Part shown: one piece after another, positions 43,958 to 52,677 of the stretch | Layout: every line of letters begins with the position of its first letter | How positions within the stretch are numbered: position 1 is the stretch's first letter | Source of the DNA: Thiomicrorhabdus arctica DSM 13458 | Lineage (GTDB): Bacteria > Pseudomonadota > Gammaproteobacteria > Thiomicrospirales > Thiomicrospiraceae | Reading direction: 5' to 3' | Length of the DNA: 64,000 nucleotides | Assembly: GCF_000381085.1 (NCBI RefSeq) | Contig: NZ_KB905899.1 | Location: forward strand, 1,612,001-1,676,000 | The notes under the pieces: model-generated | Told to the model about the DNA's origin: nothing | Databases searched by the model: none | The model's input: the letters and a program-made list of their open reading frames with translations, nothing else | Translations under genes and position numbers: made by a program

Positions 43958-45901
43958 ATGAGCTTAAATAAACAGATGATTCTTTTTATAGCTTCGTTGT
44001 TAATCATCGTATTGATTGGCACGTTTAGCTTGAATTTAAGTAACACTAAAAAATTCTTGCAGGAACAATTAAGTACACATGCACAAGATACAGCCACATC
44101 TCTTGGCCTATCACTGAGTTCCATTGAAGATCCTACTGACCTGTCTAGTATGGAGACGATGATTAATGCGGTTTTCGATCGCGGTTATTATGCCTCTATT
44201 TATTTGACCGACATGGATAACAAGCCCCTCTACAAAAAAGATAACACTCAAACATTAGAAGCCGTACCTGACTGGTTTATCAAAAAAATATCACTCACGG
44301 CACCGCCCGCAGAAGCACTTGTACAATCGGGGTGGATACCCATAGGCACTCTCACAGTGGTCAGCCATACAGGTTATGCCTACACAGAACTTTGGCAGTC
44401 GATGATTAATTTATTAATTTGGTTTCTACTCTCAGCCGCGGCAGCCATTGTCATTATTATCTACACACTCAAGTACATGCTAAAACCTTTAAAACAGATG
44501 GAAGAGCAAGCACAAGCCATTGTCAAAAAAGAGTACTTATATCAAGACAGCCTACCTTCTACCATTGAATTTCGTCAAGTCGTTACCGCAATGAATGCCA
44601 TGGTGATGAAACTAAAAACCGTTTTTGAAAGGGATGCAAATATTGCTGAAAAGCTGCAAAAAATGGCTTATCAAGATAGCGTGACGGGGCTCAGCAATCG
44701 TCGTCATTTTGAAATGATTATCGACGGTCTACTAGCCCCTAATGAAGAGGCAACAGCAGGCATTATTTGCATCATTAGAGTAAACAAACTCAAAGACCTA
44801 AACGACCAATACGGTTATTTAATGGGTGATAAGCTCATTAAATCTGTTGCTGAAAGCATGAAATTACATCTATGGCATCCCAACAACCTGTTCGCCCGTC
44901 TCAATGGTACCGAATTAGTCGCCGTATTACCGGGCAGTAGCATCACCCAAGTGCAGCCTTTAATTGAAGCCATTCGCCAAAACACGCCCTCCATTCTAAA
45001 AACACTGACGACTGAATCGGTGCCAACCAATTTATCCCTTGCATACATGCACTATCTACCAGATCAAAATAGAGGGGCAATACTGGCTAACCTTGATTTT
45101 GCCATTGATCAAGCCAGCCAGCTAGGTGAAAATAAATCCTTCTTTTACGACAGCGGCGAAGCATCCAACATACACAACAAGCCATGGGAACAAACACTTA
45201 ACGATGCCTTTTCAGAAGAACGCTTCTTACTTTTCCAACAAAGTGCTTATAACCTAGATCGTAGCGTACATGATCAAGAAGTTTTTGTGCGCCTCAAAGA
45301 GTTTGATGGCACAATCCGCTCAGCCGGTTATTTCATGCCTGCCGTTGAGCAGTTAAACAAAACAGCCGATCTTGATAAACTTGTTATCAATCTTGCAATT
45401 CACCATCTTAATACTCAAGAATCCACATCCGCCATTGCGATCAACCTTTCTAAATCGGTCTTAGAAAATGAAGCGTTGAAAACATGGCTTATGCAAACGT
45501 TACATGACTCAAGCAAGCATCTAAAAAATATGGCATTTGAAATGACGGAAAGATTAGTGGCTGAGGAAAAAACTTTATCATGGCCACTGATTCAGGAACT
45601 TAAGAAACGTAAAGTGAAATTTGGTATTGATCATTTTGGTAGTCGTTTGACAAATATGCGCTATCTTCAAGAGCTTAGACCAGACTATGTCAAACTTGAT
45701 GCCGCCTTTAGTAAAGCGATTGAAAATGATGAGCAAACTCGTAGCTATGTCTCTAGTTTATGTGAACTGACCAAAAGCTTGGATATTCAAGTGATTGCCA
45801 TGGCCATCGAAAACGAAGCTCAACAAAAGGCTTTTACCGAATTGGGAGTGGATTATTTCCAAGGGTTTTTATACGGCGCACCGAGTCCGTTAGAGCACTA
45901 A
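43958..45901 (+). CDS. lapD: LapD-type c-di-GMP receptor (degenerate GGDEF-EAL)
   Basis: Inner-membrane receptor that holds LapG inactive when c-di-GMP is high. The 647 residues have an N-terminal helix, a LapD/MoxY periplasmic domain (about 30-150), a second helix (about 150-172), HAMP, then GGDEF (about 235-400) and EAL (about 410-640) domains. Both enzyme motifs are degenerate: RLNGTELVAV replaces GGDEF and EVFVRL replaces EAL, as in LapD, where the EAL domain binds but does not cut c-di-GMP. AAGGA precedes the ATG. The diguanylate cyclase at 54696 may help feed it. Confidence 0.92.
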   Translation: MSLNKQMILFIASLLIIVLIGTFSLNLSNTKKFLQEQLSTHAQDTATSLGLSLSSIEDPTDLSSMETMINAVFDRGYYASIYLTDMDNKPLYKKDNTQTLEAVPDWFIKKISLTAPPAEALVQSGWIPIGTLTVVSHTGYAYTELWQSMINLLIWFLLSAAAAIVIIIYTLKYMLKPLKQMEEQAQAIVKKEYLYQDSLPSTIEFRQVVTAMNAMVMKLKTVFERDANIAEKLQKMAYQDSVTGLSNRRHFEMIIDGLLAPNEEATAGIICIIRVNKLKDLNDQYGYLMGDKLIKSVAESMKLHLWHPNNLFARLNGTELVAVLPGSSITQVQPLIEAIRQNTPSILKTLTTESVPTNLSLAYMHYLPDQNRGAILANLDFAIDQASQLGENKSFFYDSGEASNIHNKPWEQTLNDAFSEERFLLFQQSAYNLDRSVHDQEVFVRLKEFDGTIRSAGYFMPAVEQLNKTADLDKLVINLAIHHLNTQESTSAIAINLSKSVLENEALKTWLMQTLHDSSKHLKNMAFEMTERLVAEEKTLSWPLIQELKKRKVKFGIDHFGSRLTNMRYLQELRPDYVKLDAAFSKAIENDEQTRSYVSSLCELTKSLDIQVIAMAIENEAQQKAFTELGVDYFQGFLYGAPSPLEH

Positions 45902-46065
45902 CAATGCAGGCTCTTACATAAATAAAATCTTTTGTTTACCATTATTCAACAAAAATAATCATTAAGAGGTTAAAATATTAAGTAAGCGGTATTCAGAATG
46001 CGATGGTCTTTAATCGGTAAAGTTCCAGACAAAGTCTTTTTAAATTAGAGTGGTTTTTTAAAAAC

Positions 46066-48342
46066 ATGACGGATCCTATCTCATCTAAAAAGTCCTCTAC
46101 AAATGATTCCTTTGCCGTCAAAATTTCGACCGTAACACCCACATCTGAGGTAAGTGAAAATCGAGTAGATAGCAAGACGCTTGAGACGACAGATGAAGCT
46201 AAAATTGAACAAGCTACTTCTAAAGAGCTTTACAGCCCAATACTCGACTGTTTAGTACTCTATACCAAACTCAACCGTCAGCCATTTTCGAAAGCCGCCT
46301 TAATTGCTGGCTTACCTATCGATAAAGATAATATAACCCCTGAAATGCTCTCACGCGCTGCGGAACGTGCGAATTTGGTCGCCAACTTTAAAGAGCGGCG
46401 CATTGAAGAGATATCCAACCTCGTATTACCCTGCATACTCACACTGAAGAACCACCAAGCCTGTATTTTAGAAGCGATTGACCTTGATTCAGAAACCGCC
46501 AGAATCATTTTGCCGGAAGCTGAAGAGGGTTCTATAAAAATACCGCTTGAAAAGCTTAACGAAGATTATTTAGGTTTTGCCGTCTATCTCACTTCAAAAA
46601 CGCACTATGATAAAAAGTCTGAAGATTTAATTGGCTTTGAAAATGGTCATTGGTTCTGGAGTACTTTATGGACTTCAAAAGCAATTTATCGAGATGTTTT
46701 AATTGCCTCTATTGTTATCAACCTTTTTATCCTGGCAAATCCACTCTTTGTCATGAATGTCTACGATCGAATTGTGCCCAATAACGCCATTGAATCACTT
46801 TGGGTGTTAGCAATTGGGGTCAGTGTAGTCTATATGTTTGACATTATTCTTAAATATTTACGCTCCTATTTCCTTGAAGTGGCTGGTAAAAAAAGCGATG
46901 TACTCATGTCGGCGAAATTATTTCAACAGACCTTAGGTCTTACGATGGAAAATCGCGGCGAATCCATTGGAGCCTTTGCGAACACATTAAAAGAATTCGA
47001 TAGTATTCGTCACTTTTTTACCTCTGGAACAATCGCTTCCTTAGTTGACCTCCCATTTGTCTTTATTTTCTTATTTGTTATTTTCTATATTGCAGGTAGC
47101 ATTGTCTTAATACCCATTGCAATTATTTTCATCATTTTGCTTTATAGCATACTCCTAAAAGGCCCTATTCAACGTAGCATAGAAGCCAGCTATCAGGCCA
47201 GTAGCCAAAAAAATGCCATCCTTATTGAAACGCTCAGTGCCATTGAGACAATCAAAGCCCTTGGTGTAGAAGCCCGCGCCCAGTGGAAATGGGAGCAAGC
47301 CGTCGGGGAAATCGCTAAAGCCAGTATTCGATCTAAAATGTTGCAAAGTTCGATTGGTCGTGCGACGGGGTTTATGCAACAAATGAGCACCATTGTCATC
47401 GTATTAGCGGGCGTTTATTTGATTAAAGAAGGCGACATGACGATGGGGGGCTTGATTGCGACTGTCATGTTAAGTCAACGCGCCATAGGGCCAATGGGAC
47501 AGTTCGCGAACCTCACATCCAGCTACCAACAAACAAAAACTGCCCTGAACTCCTTAAATGAGCTTATGAAGAAAGAAGTTGAACGCCCCTCTTCTAAACG
47601 GTTCATTCAGCACCCCAATTTTGAAGGGCGTATTGAATTTAATAATGTTAGCTTCACTTATCCGGGCGAAACTAAATCTGCTTTAACCAACGTGACTTTC
47701 ACAATAGAAGCAGGTGAAAAGGTTGGCATTATCGGCCGTATCGGTTCAGGTAAAACCACCATCCAAAAACTCATTCTCGGGTTCTACAAACCCAGCACAG
47801 GTTCTATCTTAATTGATGGGATTGATATCACTCAACTCGACCCTGCTGAACTACGCCGAAATATCAATTACGTTCCACAAGATGTCACCCTGTTTAGCGG
47901 CGATGTCCGGGATAATATCTCGTATAAAGCTCCGTATATTGAGGACAGTGCCATTTTAAGAGCCGCCCGCTTAGCCGGCGTGGATGATTTTATCAAACAA
48001 CACCCTTCAGGTTACAGCCTCAAGGTAAATGAAGGCGGGACCTCTCTTTCAGGTGGTCAACGTCAAAGCATTGGAGTCGCCAGAGCACTTCTGCTTGAAT
48101 CGGCCATCTATCTCTTCGATGAACCGACCAATGCAATGGATGCCAAAACAGAGCAAGTGATGATCGATAGGCTCAAAAAAGGTACCTTGAACAGTACCTC
48201 TCTATTAGTAACGCACAAGATGAGCTTACTACAATTAACGGATCGATTAATGGTTATGGATAATGGCAAAATCATTGCTGATGGCCAAAAACAGACCGTA
48301 TTAGAAGCTCTTAAAACCGGCAAAATTAATAAGAAGAACTAA
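46066..48342 (+). CDS. lapB: Type I secretion ABC transporter (LapB-like)
   Basis: Inner-membrane ATPase of the type I secretion system that exports a giant adhesin. The 758 residues have an N-terminal tail, a C39-like domain (about 55-165), six membrane helices (about 210-480) and the ATPase with Walker A GRIGSGKTT (about 558), signature LSGGQRQS (about 660) and Walker B IYLFDEPTNAMD (about 684). The C39-like domain has a cysteine in SPILDCLVLYTK, but the family's protease activity is usually lost; whether it cuts is unknown. It is nine bases before the adaptor gene. Confidence 0.92.
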   Translation: MTDPISSKKSSTNDSFAVKISTVTPTSEVSENRVDSKTLETTDEAKIEQATSKELYSPILDCLVLYTKLNRQPFSKAALIAGLPIDKDNITPEMLSRAAERANLVANFKERRIEEISNLVLPCILTLKNHQACILEAIDLDSETARIILPEAEEGSIKIPLEKLNEDYLGFAVYLTSKTHYDKKSEDLIGFENGHWFWSTLWTSKAIYRDVLIASIVINLFILANPLFVMNVYDRIVPNNAIESLWVLAIGVSVVYMFDIILKYLRSYFLEVAGKKSDVLMSAKLFQQTLGLTMENRGESIGAFANTLKEFDSIRHFFTSGTIASLVDLPFVFIFLFVIFYIAGSIVLIPIAIIFIILLYSILLKGPIQRSIEASYQASSQKNAILIETLSAIETIKALGVEARAQWKWEQAVGEIAKASIRSKMLQSSIGRATGFMQQMSTIVIVLAGVYLIKEGDMTMGGLIATVMLSQRAIGPMGQFANLTSSYQQTKTALNSLNELMKKEVERPSSKRFIQHPNFEGRIEFNNVSFTYPGETKSALTNVTFTIEAGEKVGIIGRIGSGKTTIQKLILGFYKPSTGSILIDGIDITQLDPAELRRNINYVPQDVTLFSGDVRDNISYKAPYIEDSAILRAARLAGVDDFIKQHPSGYSLKVNEGGTSLSGGQRQSIGVARALLLESAIYLFDEPTNAMDAKTEQVMIDRLKKGTLNSTSLLVTHKMSLLQLTDRLMVMDNGKIIADGQKQTVLEALKTGKINKKN

Positions 48343-48351
48343 GCGATCATC

Positions 48352-49707
48352 ATGCCAGAGACTCAACCTAAAAAAACGCGCCAACAACAGATTATAGAGT
48401 CTGATATAGAGTTCATGTCAAGCTTAAGCCAAGCCGCCTTAGAGAAACCGACTGCAAAATCTCAATGGATTGTTTGGGTTATTTTAGTGGTTATCCTATG
48501 GCTTATTGGGTGGGCCAACTATGCTGAATTGGACAAAATTGTGCGTGGCGAAGGCAAAGTCGTTCCTTCCACAGAAATTCAGGTTATTCAAAACCTTGAG
48601 GGTGGCATCATTGAGGAAATGCTTATAAGTGCCGGCGATAAAGTTAAAAAAGGGCAAACACTGCTTAAATTGGACAATACTCAATTCTCTAGTTCTTTTG
48701 ATGAGAGTGAAGTCAAAGAAGCCCAATTAATGGCTCGAGCACAACGTTTAACGGCCGAAGCCTTTAGTAAACCTTTTAAAGCCGTTAAGGCATCAACCGA
48801 TCCAAGAATTCAAATTCTTTATGATCGAGAGTATCGTTTGTATGAAGGACGCTACAGACAACATCAAACCAACGATGACATTTTGGCTCAACAGATAGAA
48901 CAAAAGAAACTTGAACTTGAAGAAGCACGAAGTCAAAATACTCAACTGGCTCGTTCACGTAGCCTGCTGAATCAAGAAATATCTTTGATGAAACCTCTAG
49001 TGAAACAAGGCATTGCCTCTAAAGTAGACTTACTTAAATTACAACGCGAAGAAAATGATGCGTATTCCAAACTAAAAACGGTTCAGAACTCTATTCCAAA
49101 AATTAAATCCATTATTATGGAATCACGTTCTAAACGCATTGAAGCCAAAGAGCTTTTTATGAATGATGCTCATGAAGAGCTAAATCAGGCTTTAGCGGAA
49201 ATTAGTCAAATAGAAAAATCTAAGCTGGCACTCGCTGACCGAGTCAAAAGAACCGATATTCAGTCACCCGTCAATGGGACGATTAAACAGATCCTCGTCA
49301 ACACCATCGGCGGAGTGGTTCAGCCCGGCAGCGATATTGTTGAAATTGTACCCGATGACGATGCCTTGGTTTTAGAGGCTAAAATAGCACCTGCGGATAT
49401 AGGTTTCATTTATGATGGATTAAAAGCCAAAGTTAAATTCACAGCTTATGACTTTGCCATCTATGGAGGACTGAATGCTACAGTTATTCGCATCTCAGCC
49501 GATACCATTACAGACAGTGACGGCAACAGCTTTTATATCGCTAGAATCAAGACGGATCAAAATCATTTAGGGACCGATGCTAAACCTCTCTACTTGCTAC
49601 CCGGTATGACGGCCAGTGTCGACATTATCGTTGGAAAACATACCGTACTAGACTATTTACTTAAACCCATTATTAAAGCCAAAGACCTAGCGCTGCGAGA
49701 GTCATAA
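48352..49707 (+). CDS. lapC: HlyD-type adaptor of the type I secretion system (LapC-like)
   Basis: Periplasmic adaptor linking the ABC transporter to the TolC-like pore. The 451 residues have one membrane helix (about 40-62), a lipoyl half (VIQNLEGGIIEEMLISAGDKVKKG), a long coiled coil (about 160-300), the second lipoyl half (DIQSPVNGTIKQILVNTIGG) and a beta domain ending in TASVDIIVGKHTVLDYLLKP, typical of HlyD/LapC. It follows lapB by nine bases and is the last strongly coupled gene before the regulator. Confidence 0.92.
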   Translation: MPETQPKKTRQQQIIESDIEFMSSLSQAALEKPTAKSQWIVWVILVVILWLIGWANYAELDKIVRGEGKVVPSTEIQVIQNLEGGIIEEMLISAGDKVKKGQTLLKLDNTQFSSSFDESEVKEAQLMARAQRLTAEAFSKPFKAVKASTDPRIQILYDREYRLYEGRYRQHQTNDDILAQQIEQKKLELEEARSQNTQLARSRSLLNQEISLMKPLVKQGIASKVDLLKLQREENDAYSKLKTVQNSIPKIKSIIMESRSKRIEAKELFMNDAHEELNQALAEISQIEKSKLALADRVKRTDIQSPVNGTIKQILVNTIGGVVQPGSDIVEIVPDDDALVLEAKIAPADIGFIYDGLKAKVKFTAYDFAIYGGLNATVIRISADTITDSDGNSFYIARIKTDQNHLGTDAKPLYLLPGMTASVDIIVGKHTVLDYLLKPIIKAKDLALRES

Positions 49708-49817
49708 GTAAAAATAACCAGTAACAACTGTAATCAACCACTTAATTGTAATAGAATATGGCTTAGTCGAACGTGTTGTCTCCTCTAAGCCTAGTGATAA
49801 AGAGGGCTTCGCGTTTA

Positions 49818-50417
49818 ATGAAACGTCCATTGATTTTTGTACAAGATCCAAATGCATTAAAAAACTGGTTAAAGGCTTGCGGGACTGACACTAAAATTCT
49901 ATACGATTTAGACAGTTTAGATCAACGATTTACAGCGAATGAATGTATCGTGTTAATCCAACTATCTGACTTATCGAATATTGAGCAAGTTAAAAAAATT
50001 GTTCAACAAAAATTTGATGTGCTGCTATTTTGTAATGAACCCTCAACCACTGAGGGGTTAGCTCTATTTCAGTTTGGAATAAAAGGCTACCTTAATACTT
50101 TTGCAAGCGTGGGAAGAATTGAGCAAGCACTGGTTACGATTTCTGCAGGCAGCATTTGGTTAGGCCCTGAAATTTTGCAAAATATGATTCAATCCGTCAC
50201 CCATGCTCAAACATTGGATGACCATTGGATGGAAATAGTGACCGATAGAGAGCAACAAGTTGCTTTATTAGTCCTAAAATCCAAGAGTAACAAAGAGATC
50301 GCTGAGCAACTCAATATAACGGAACGTACAGTAAAAGCACATATGCACAATATGTTTGAGAAATTTCAAGTTTCTGACCGTCTTTCACTGGTTCTAAAAA
50401 TCAAAAACTATTCATAA
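49818..50417 (+). CDS. LuxR/NarL-type regulator with degenerate receiver, in the Lap cluster
   Basis: A 199-residue regulator. The C-terminal LuxR helix-turn-helix (about 135-198; TDREQQVALLVLKSKSNKEI and on) is clear. The N-terminal half has a receiver fold outline (LIFVQDP, VLLFCNE, GIKGYL) but no clear phosphorylated Asp at the end of strand 3 (IVLIQLSDL), so it may not be phosphorylated. The ATG at 49818 is preferred; an upstream GTG at 49773 is weaker. It sits between lapC and the TolC-like gene, so it probably regulates the secretion system or adhesin. Confidence 0.8.
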   Translation: MKRPLIFVQDPNALKNWLKACGTDTKILYDLDSLDQRFTANECIVLIQLSDLSNIEQVKKIVQQKFDVLLFCNEPSTTEGLALFQFGIKGYLNTFASVGRIEQALVTISAGSIWLGPEILQNMIQSVTHAQTLDDHWMEIVTDREQQVALLVLKSKSNKEIAEQLNITERTVKAHMHNMFEKFQVSDRLSLVLKIKNYS

Positions 50418-50478
50418 AATTTATTAACTTAACTTAGCTTAACGTATCTACTGCTTTGTTAAAAACAGAGAGAACCTC

Positions 50479-51819
50479 ATGAAAGTACAATTTTGTCATT
50501 CCAAACTGTTGTTAGCATTAAGTAGTGCTTTTATATTGAATACTACATTCGTGACAACTAGCCAAGCAATGGAACTTGCACCGACGGTTGAAGATGCGAT
50601 AATGCACAGCCCTGAATTTAGAGAACAAATTAAGGTTCATCAAGGGGTCAATGCTGATCTTAAAGGAGCCGAAGGTAGCTGGTACCCCGTCATTGATTTG
50701 GGAGCAGGTATTGGTCTTGAAGAAATTGAGCGCGAGAACTCAGCCTTAAATAGCAGTTTAACGCGCACTGAAACAAATATTCGTCTGACTGAAAACCTAT
50801 TTGAGGGCTTTGGTACCGAAAATGAGATTGCTCGTCAACAAGCACGTTTAGATGCCGCAGCGTATACCAGCCAATCTAAAGCTAACAAAATTGCTTTGGA
50901 TATGGTCTCTGCTTATATTATTTTACAAAAAGAACAAGAATTACAGCAGCTCTCTATGGAGAACAAGCTGACTCATGAACGTATTCTTGACCAAATTACC
51001 CAAAGAAGTGATGCTGGAATTGGTAATCAGGTTGAAGTCGATCAAGCTAAAGCACGTTTAGCACTTGCAAATTCAAACCTTGCGGCCGCTAAAAACAACT
51101 ATAGCGATGCACTGACGAGTTTTCATCGCGTTTTAGGACGTTTACCAGATAATGAATTAATCAAACCCACTCTTGACTATAACTTCCCCGCAACACTTGA
51201 AGAAGCCACTAACATCGCGTTGTTGCAGCACCCTACTCTACGTTCAGCGAATGCTGACATTGCTGAAGCGCGTGCACAACATGATGCGGCTGCACGTTTC
51301 TATTACCCACGCGTAGATTTAGAGATTGCACAAACCTTTGATGACAATATCAGTGGGATTCGTGGTAAAAATCAAAATTTTCAAGCGATGCTAAGAATGC
51401 GGTATAACTTATACAATGGTGGTAAAGACACTGCCAACCGTGACCGTACTGCAAGTGCCGTACAGCAATCGGCTGAGATTCGGAATAACACTCGTCGCCA
51501 GACCATTGAGAATTTACGTTATGCTTGGGATGCTAGGAAAATGATAGGTGTGCAACTTGAGTATGTTAAACAACAAATCAAACTCACACATGAGACCTTA
51601 GTAGGTTATCGAAAGCAGTTCAGCTTAGGACGTCGCTCGTTACTGGATCTTTTAAACACCGAAGATGAGTATATCAGCGCCCTAAGAAAGCTTGTTGAAA
51701 GCGAAAGTGAACACTCCATTGCTGAATATCGCATTTTAAATGGTATGGGTAACTTGATTGAGGTTTTAAATATCAACGTTAGCTATGTAAGTGTTGATGT
51801 CGATTATTCAAACCAATAG
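50479..51819 (+). CDS. lapE: TolC family outer-membrane pore (LapE/AggA-like)
   Basis: Outer-membrane component of the type I secretion system. The 446 residues have a signal peptide (about 1-30, ending SQAME) and the two repeats of the TolC fold, with long helices (LNMVSAYIILQKEQEL-type segments) and the YNLYNGGKDTANRD turn that recurs in AggA/LapE proteins. Last gene of the module, followed by a strong terminator. Confidence 0.92.
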   Translation: MKVQFCHSKLLLALSSAFILNTTFVTTSQAMELAPTVEDAIMHSPEFREQIKVHQGVNADLKGAEGSWYPVIDLGAGIGLEEIERENSALNSSLTRTETNIRLTENLFEGFGTENEIARQQARLDAAAYTSQSKANKIALDMVSAYIILQKEQELQQLSMENKLTHERILDQITQRSDAGIGNQVEVDQAKARLALANSNLAAAKNNYSDALTSFHRVLGRLPDNELIKPTLDYNFPATLEEATNIALLQHPTLRSANADIAEARAQHDAAARFYYPRVDLEIAQTFDDNISGIRGKNQNFQAMLRMRYNLYNGGKDTANRDRTASAVQQSAEIRNNTRRQTIENLRYAWDARKMIGVQLEYVKQQIKLTHETLVGYRKQFSLGRRSLLDLLNTEDEYISALRKLVESESEHSIAEYRILNGMGNLIEVLNINVSYVSVDVDYSNQ

Positions 51820-51840
51820 AAACTGATCATCACTCATCCT

Positions 51841-51869
51841 AAAAGGCACCTCATTCAGGTGCCTTTTTT
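51841..51869 (+). terminator. Rho-independent terminator after the TolC-like gene
   Basis: AAAAGGCACCT (51841-51851), loop CATTC, AGGTGCCTTTT (51857-51867), then more T residues. Confidence 0.93.
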
Positions 51870-51988
51870 GTATATACAGCTTTCATTAGGTCCCAGAAAT
51901 CATCGGAGTAACGTACATAAGTCTAGCAAAACACATTCGTTTGGTGGCAGATAGGGAATGTGTATCCGTTTCGTCAGTCAAGCAATTG

Positions 51989-52675
51989 TTAGACAGTGAC
52001 GACGACGGCAAGATATAACTGCCAAAAACCCATCACCATAACACTAACACCTGCAAAACGGCGCACCCATAGGTTACGTGATATTTTTGTAAAGTAGAAA
52101 GCAAACACACCCATTAATAACAAGTTTGGTAAGGTTCCTAGACCAAACGCCAACATCACCAGCCCTCCCTGTAAAGCACTGCCTGCACTTAATGCCATAA
52201 TCAACATACTGTAAACTAACCCACAAGGTAGCCAACCCCAAACAAGACCATACAACCAGGCCTGGTGAATATATTTAACAGGCGTAAACTTTGCCGCATA
52301 GGGAGATAAACGCTGCCAAACAGAACGGCCTACCTTTTCAATAGCCACCAGACCAAACCACCAACCTCCTAGATACAATCCTAACGCTATCATAAATAGG
52401 CCTGCAATAACTTGTAACACTTGCTGTGCAGGTAAAAAGGTCGCAAGAGAACCCAGAGCTGACCCCAAGAAGCCAAACAAGGTACCGATAATTACATAAC
52501 TGCTGATACGGCCAATATTGTAAGCCAACTGGAACGGTAGCATTCGCCACCAACTGGCTTGAGCCTTAGGCTCTAAACTAAAGGTCAAGGCGCCGACAAC
52601 GCCTCCACACATACCTAAACAGTGGACCCCACCTAAAAAGCCAACCATCAGGGCGGTAACAAGTATTGAATCCAT
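51989..52675 (-). CDS. TauE/SafE or DsbD_2-type membrane protein
   Basis: A 228-residue inner-membrane protein with about six helices. The motifs GFLGGVHCLGMCGG at the N-terminus and WLPCGLVYSML are those of the 'sulfite exporter TauE/SafE family' / DsbD_2 (PF13386) group that is often near cytochrome cbb3 genes and copper handling. The cysteines in CLGMC and PCG fit a metal or thiol role better than sulfite export, but the function is not settled. It is two bases after comM, on the same transcript. It contains palindrome copy 7. Confidence 0.8.
   Translation of the reverse strand: MDSILVTALMVGFLGGVHCLGMCGGVVGALTFSLEPKAQASWWRMLPFQLAYNIGRISSYVIIGTLFGFLGSALGSLATFLPAQQVLQVIAGLFMIALGLYLGGWWFGLVAIEKVGRSVWQRLSPYAAKFTPVKYIHQAWLYGLVWGWLPCGLVYSMLIMALSAGSALQGGLVMLAFGLGTLPNLLLMGVFAFYFTKISRNLWVRRFAGVSVMVMGFWQLYLAVVVTV
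52255..52266. repeat. ACCAGGCCTGGT palindrome, copy 7 (inside the TauE-like gene)
   Basis: Perfect 12-mer within coding sequence (Gln-Ala-Trp on the minus strand). Confidence 0.9.
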
Positions 52676-52677
52676 GG

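Noticed and set aside
46066-51819. Hemolysin/RTX toxin export system
   Set aside because: The presence of LapG and LapD homologues next to it points to adhesin export; no RTX toxin gene is present.
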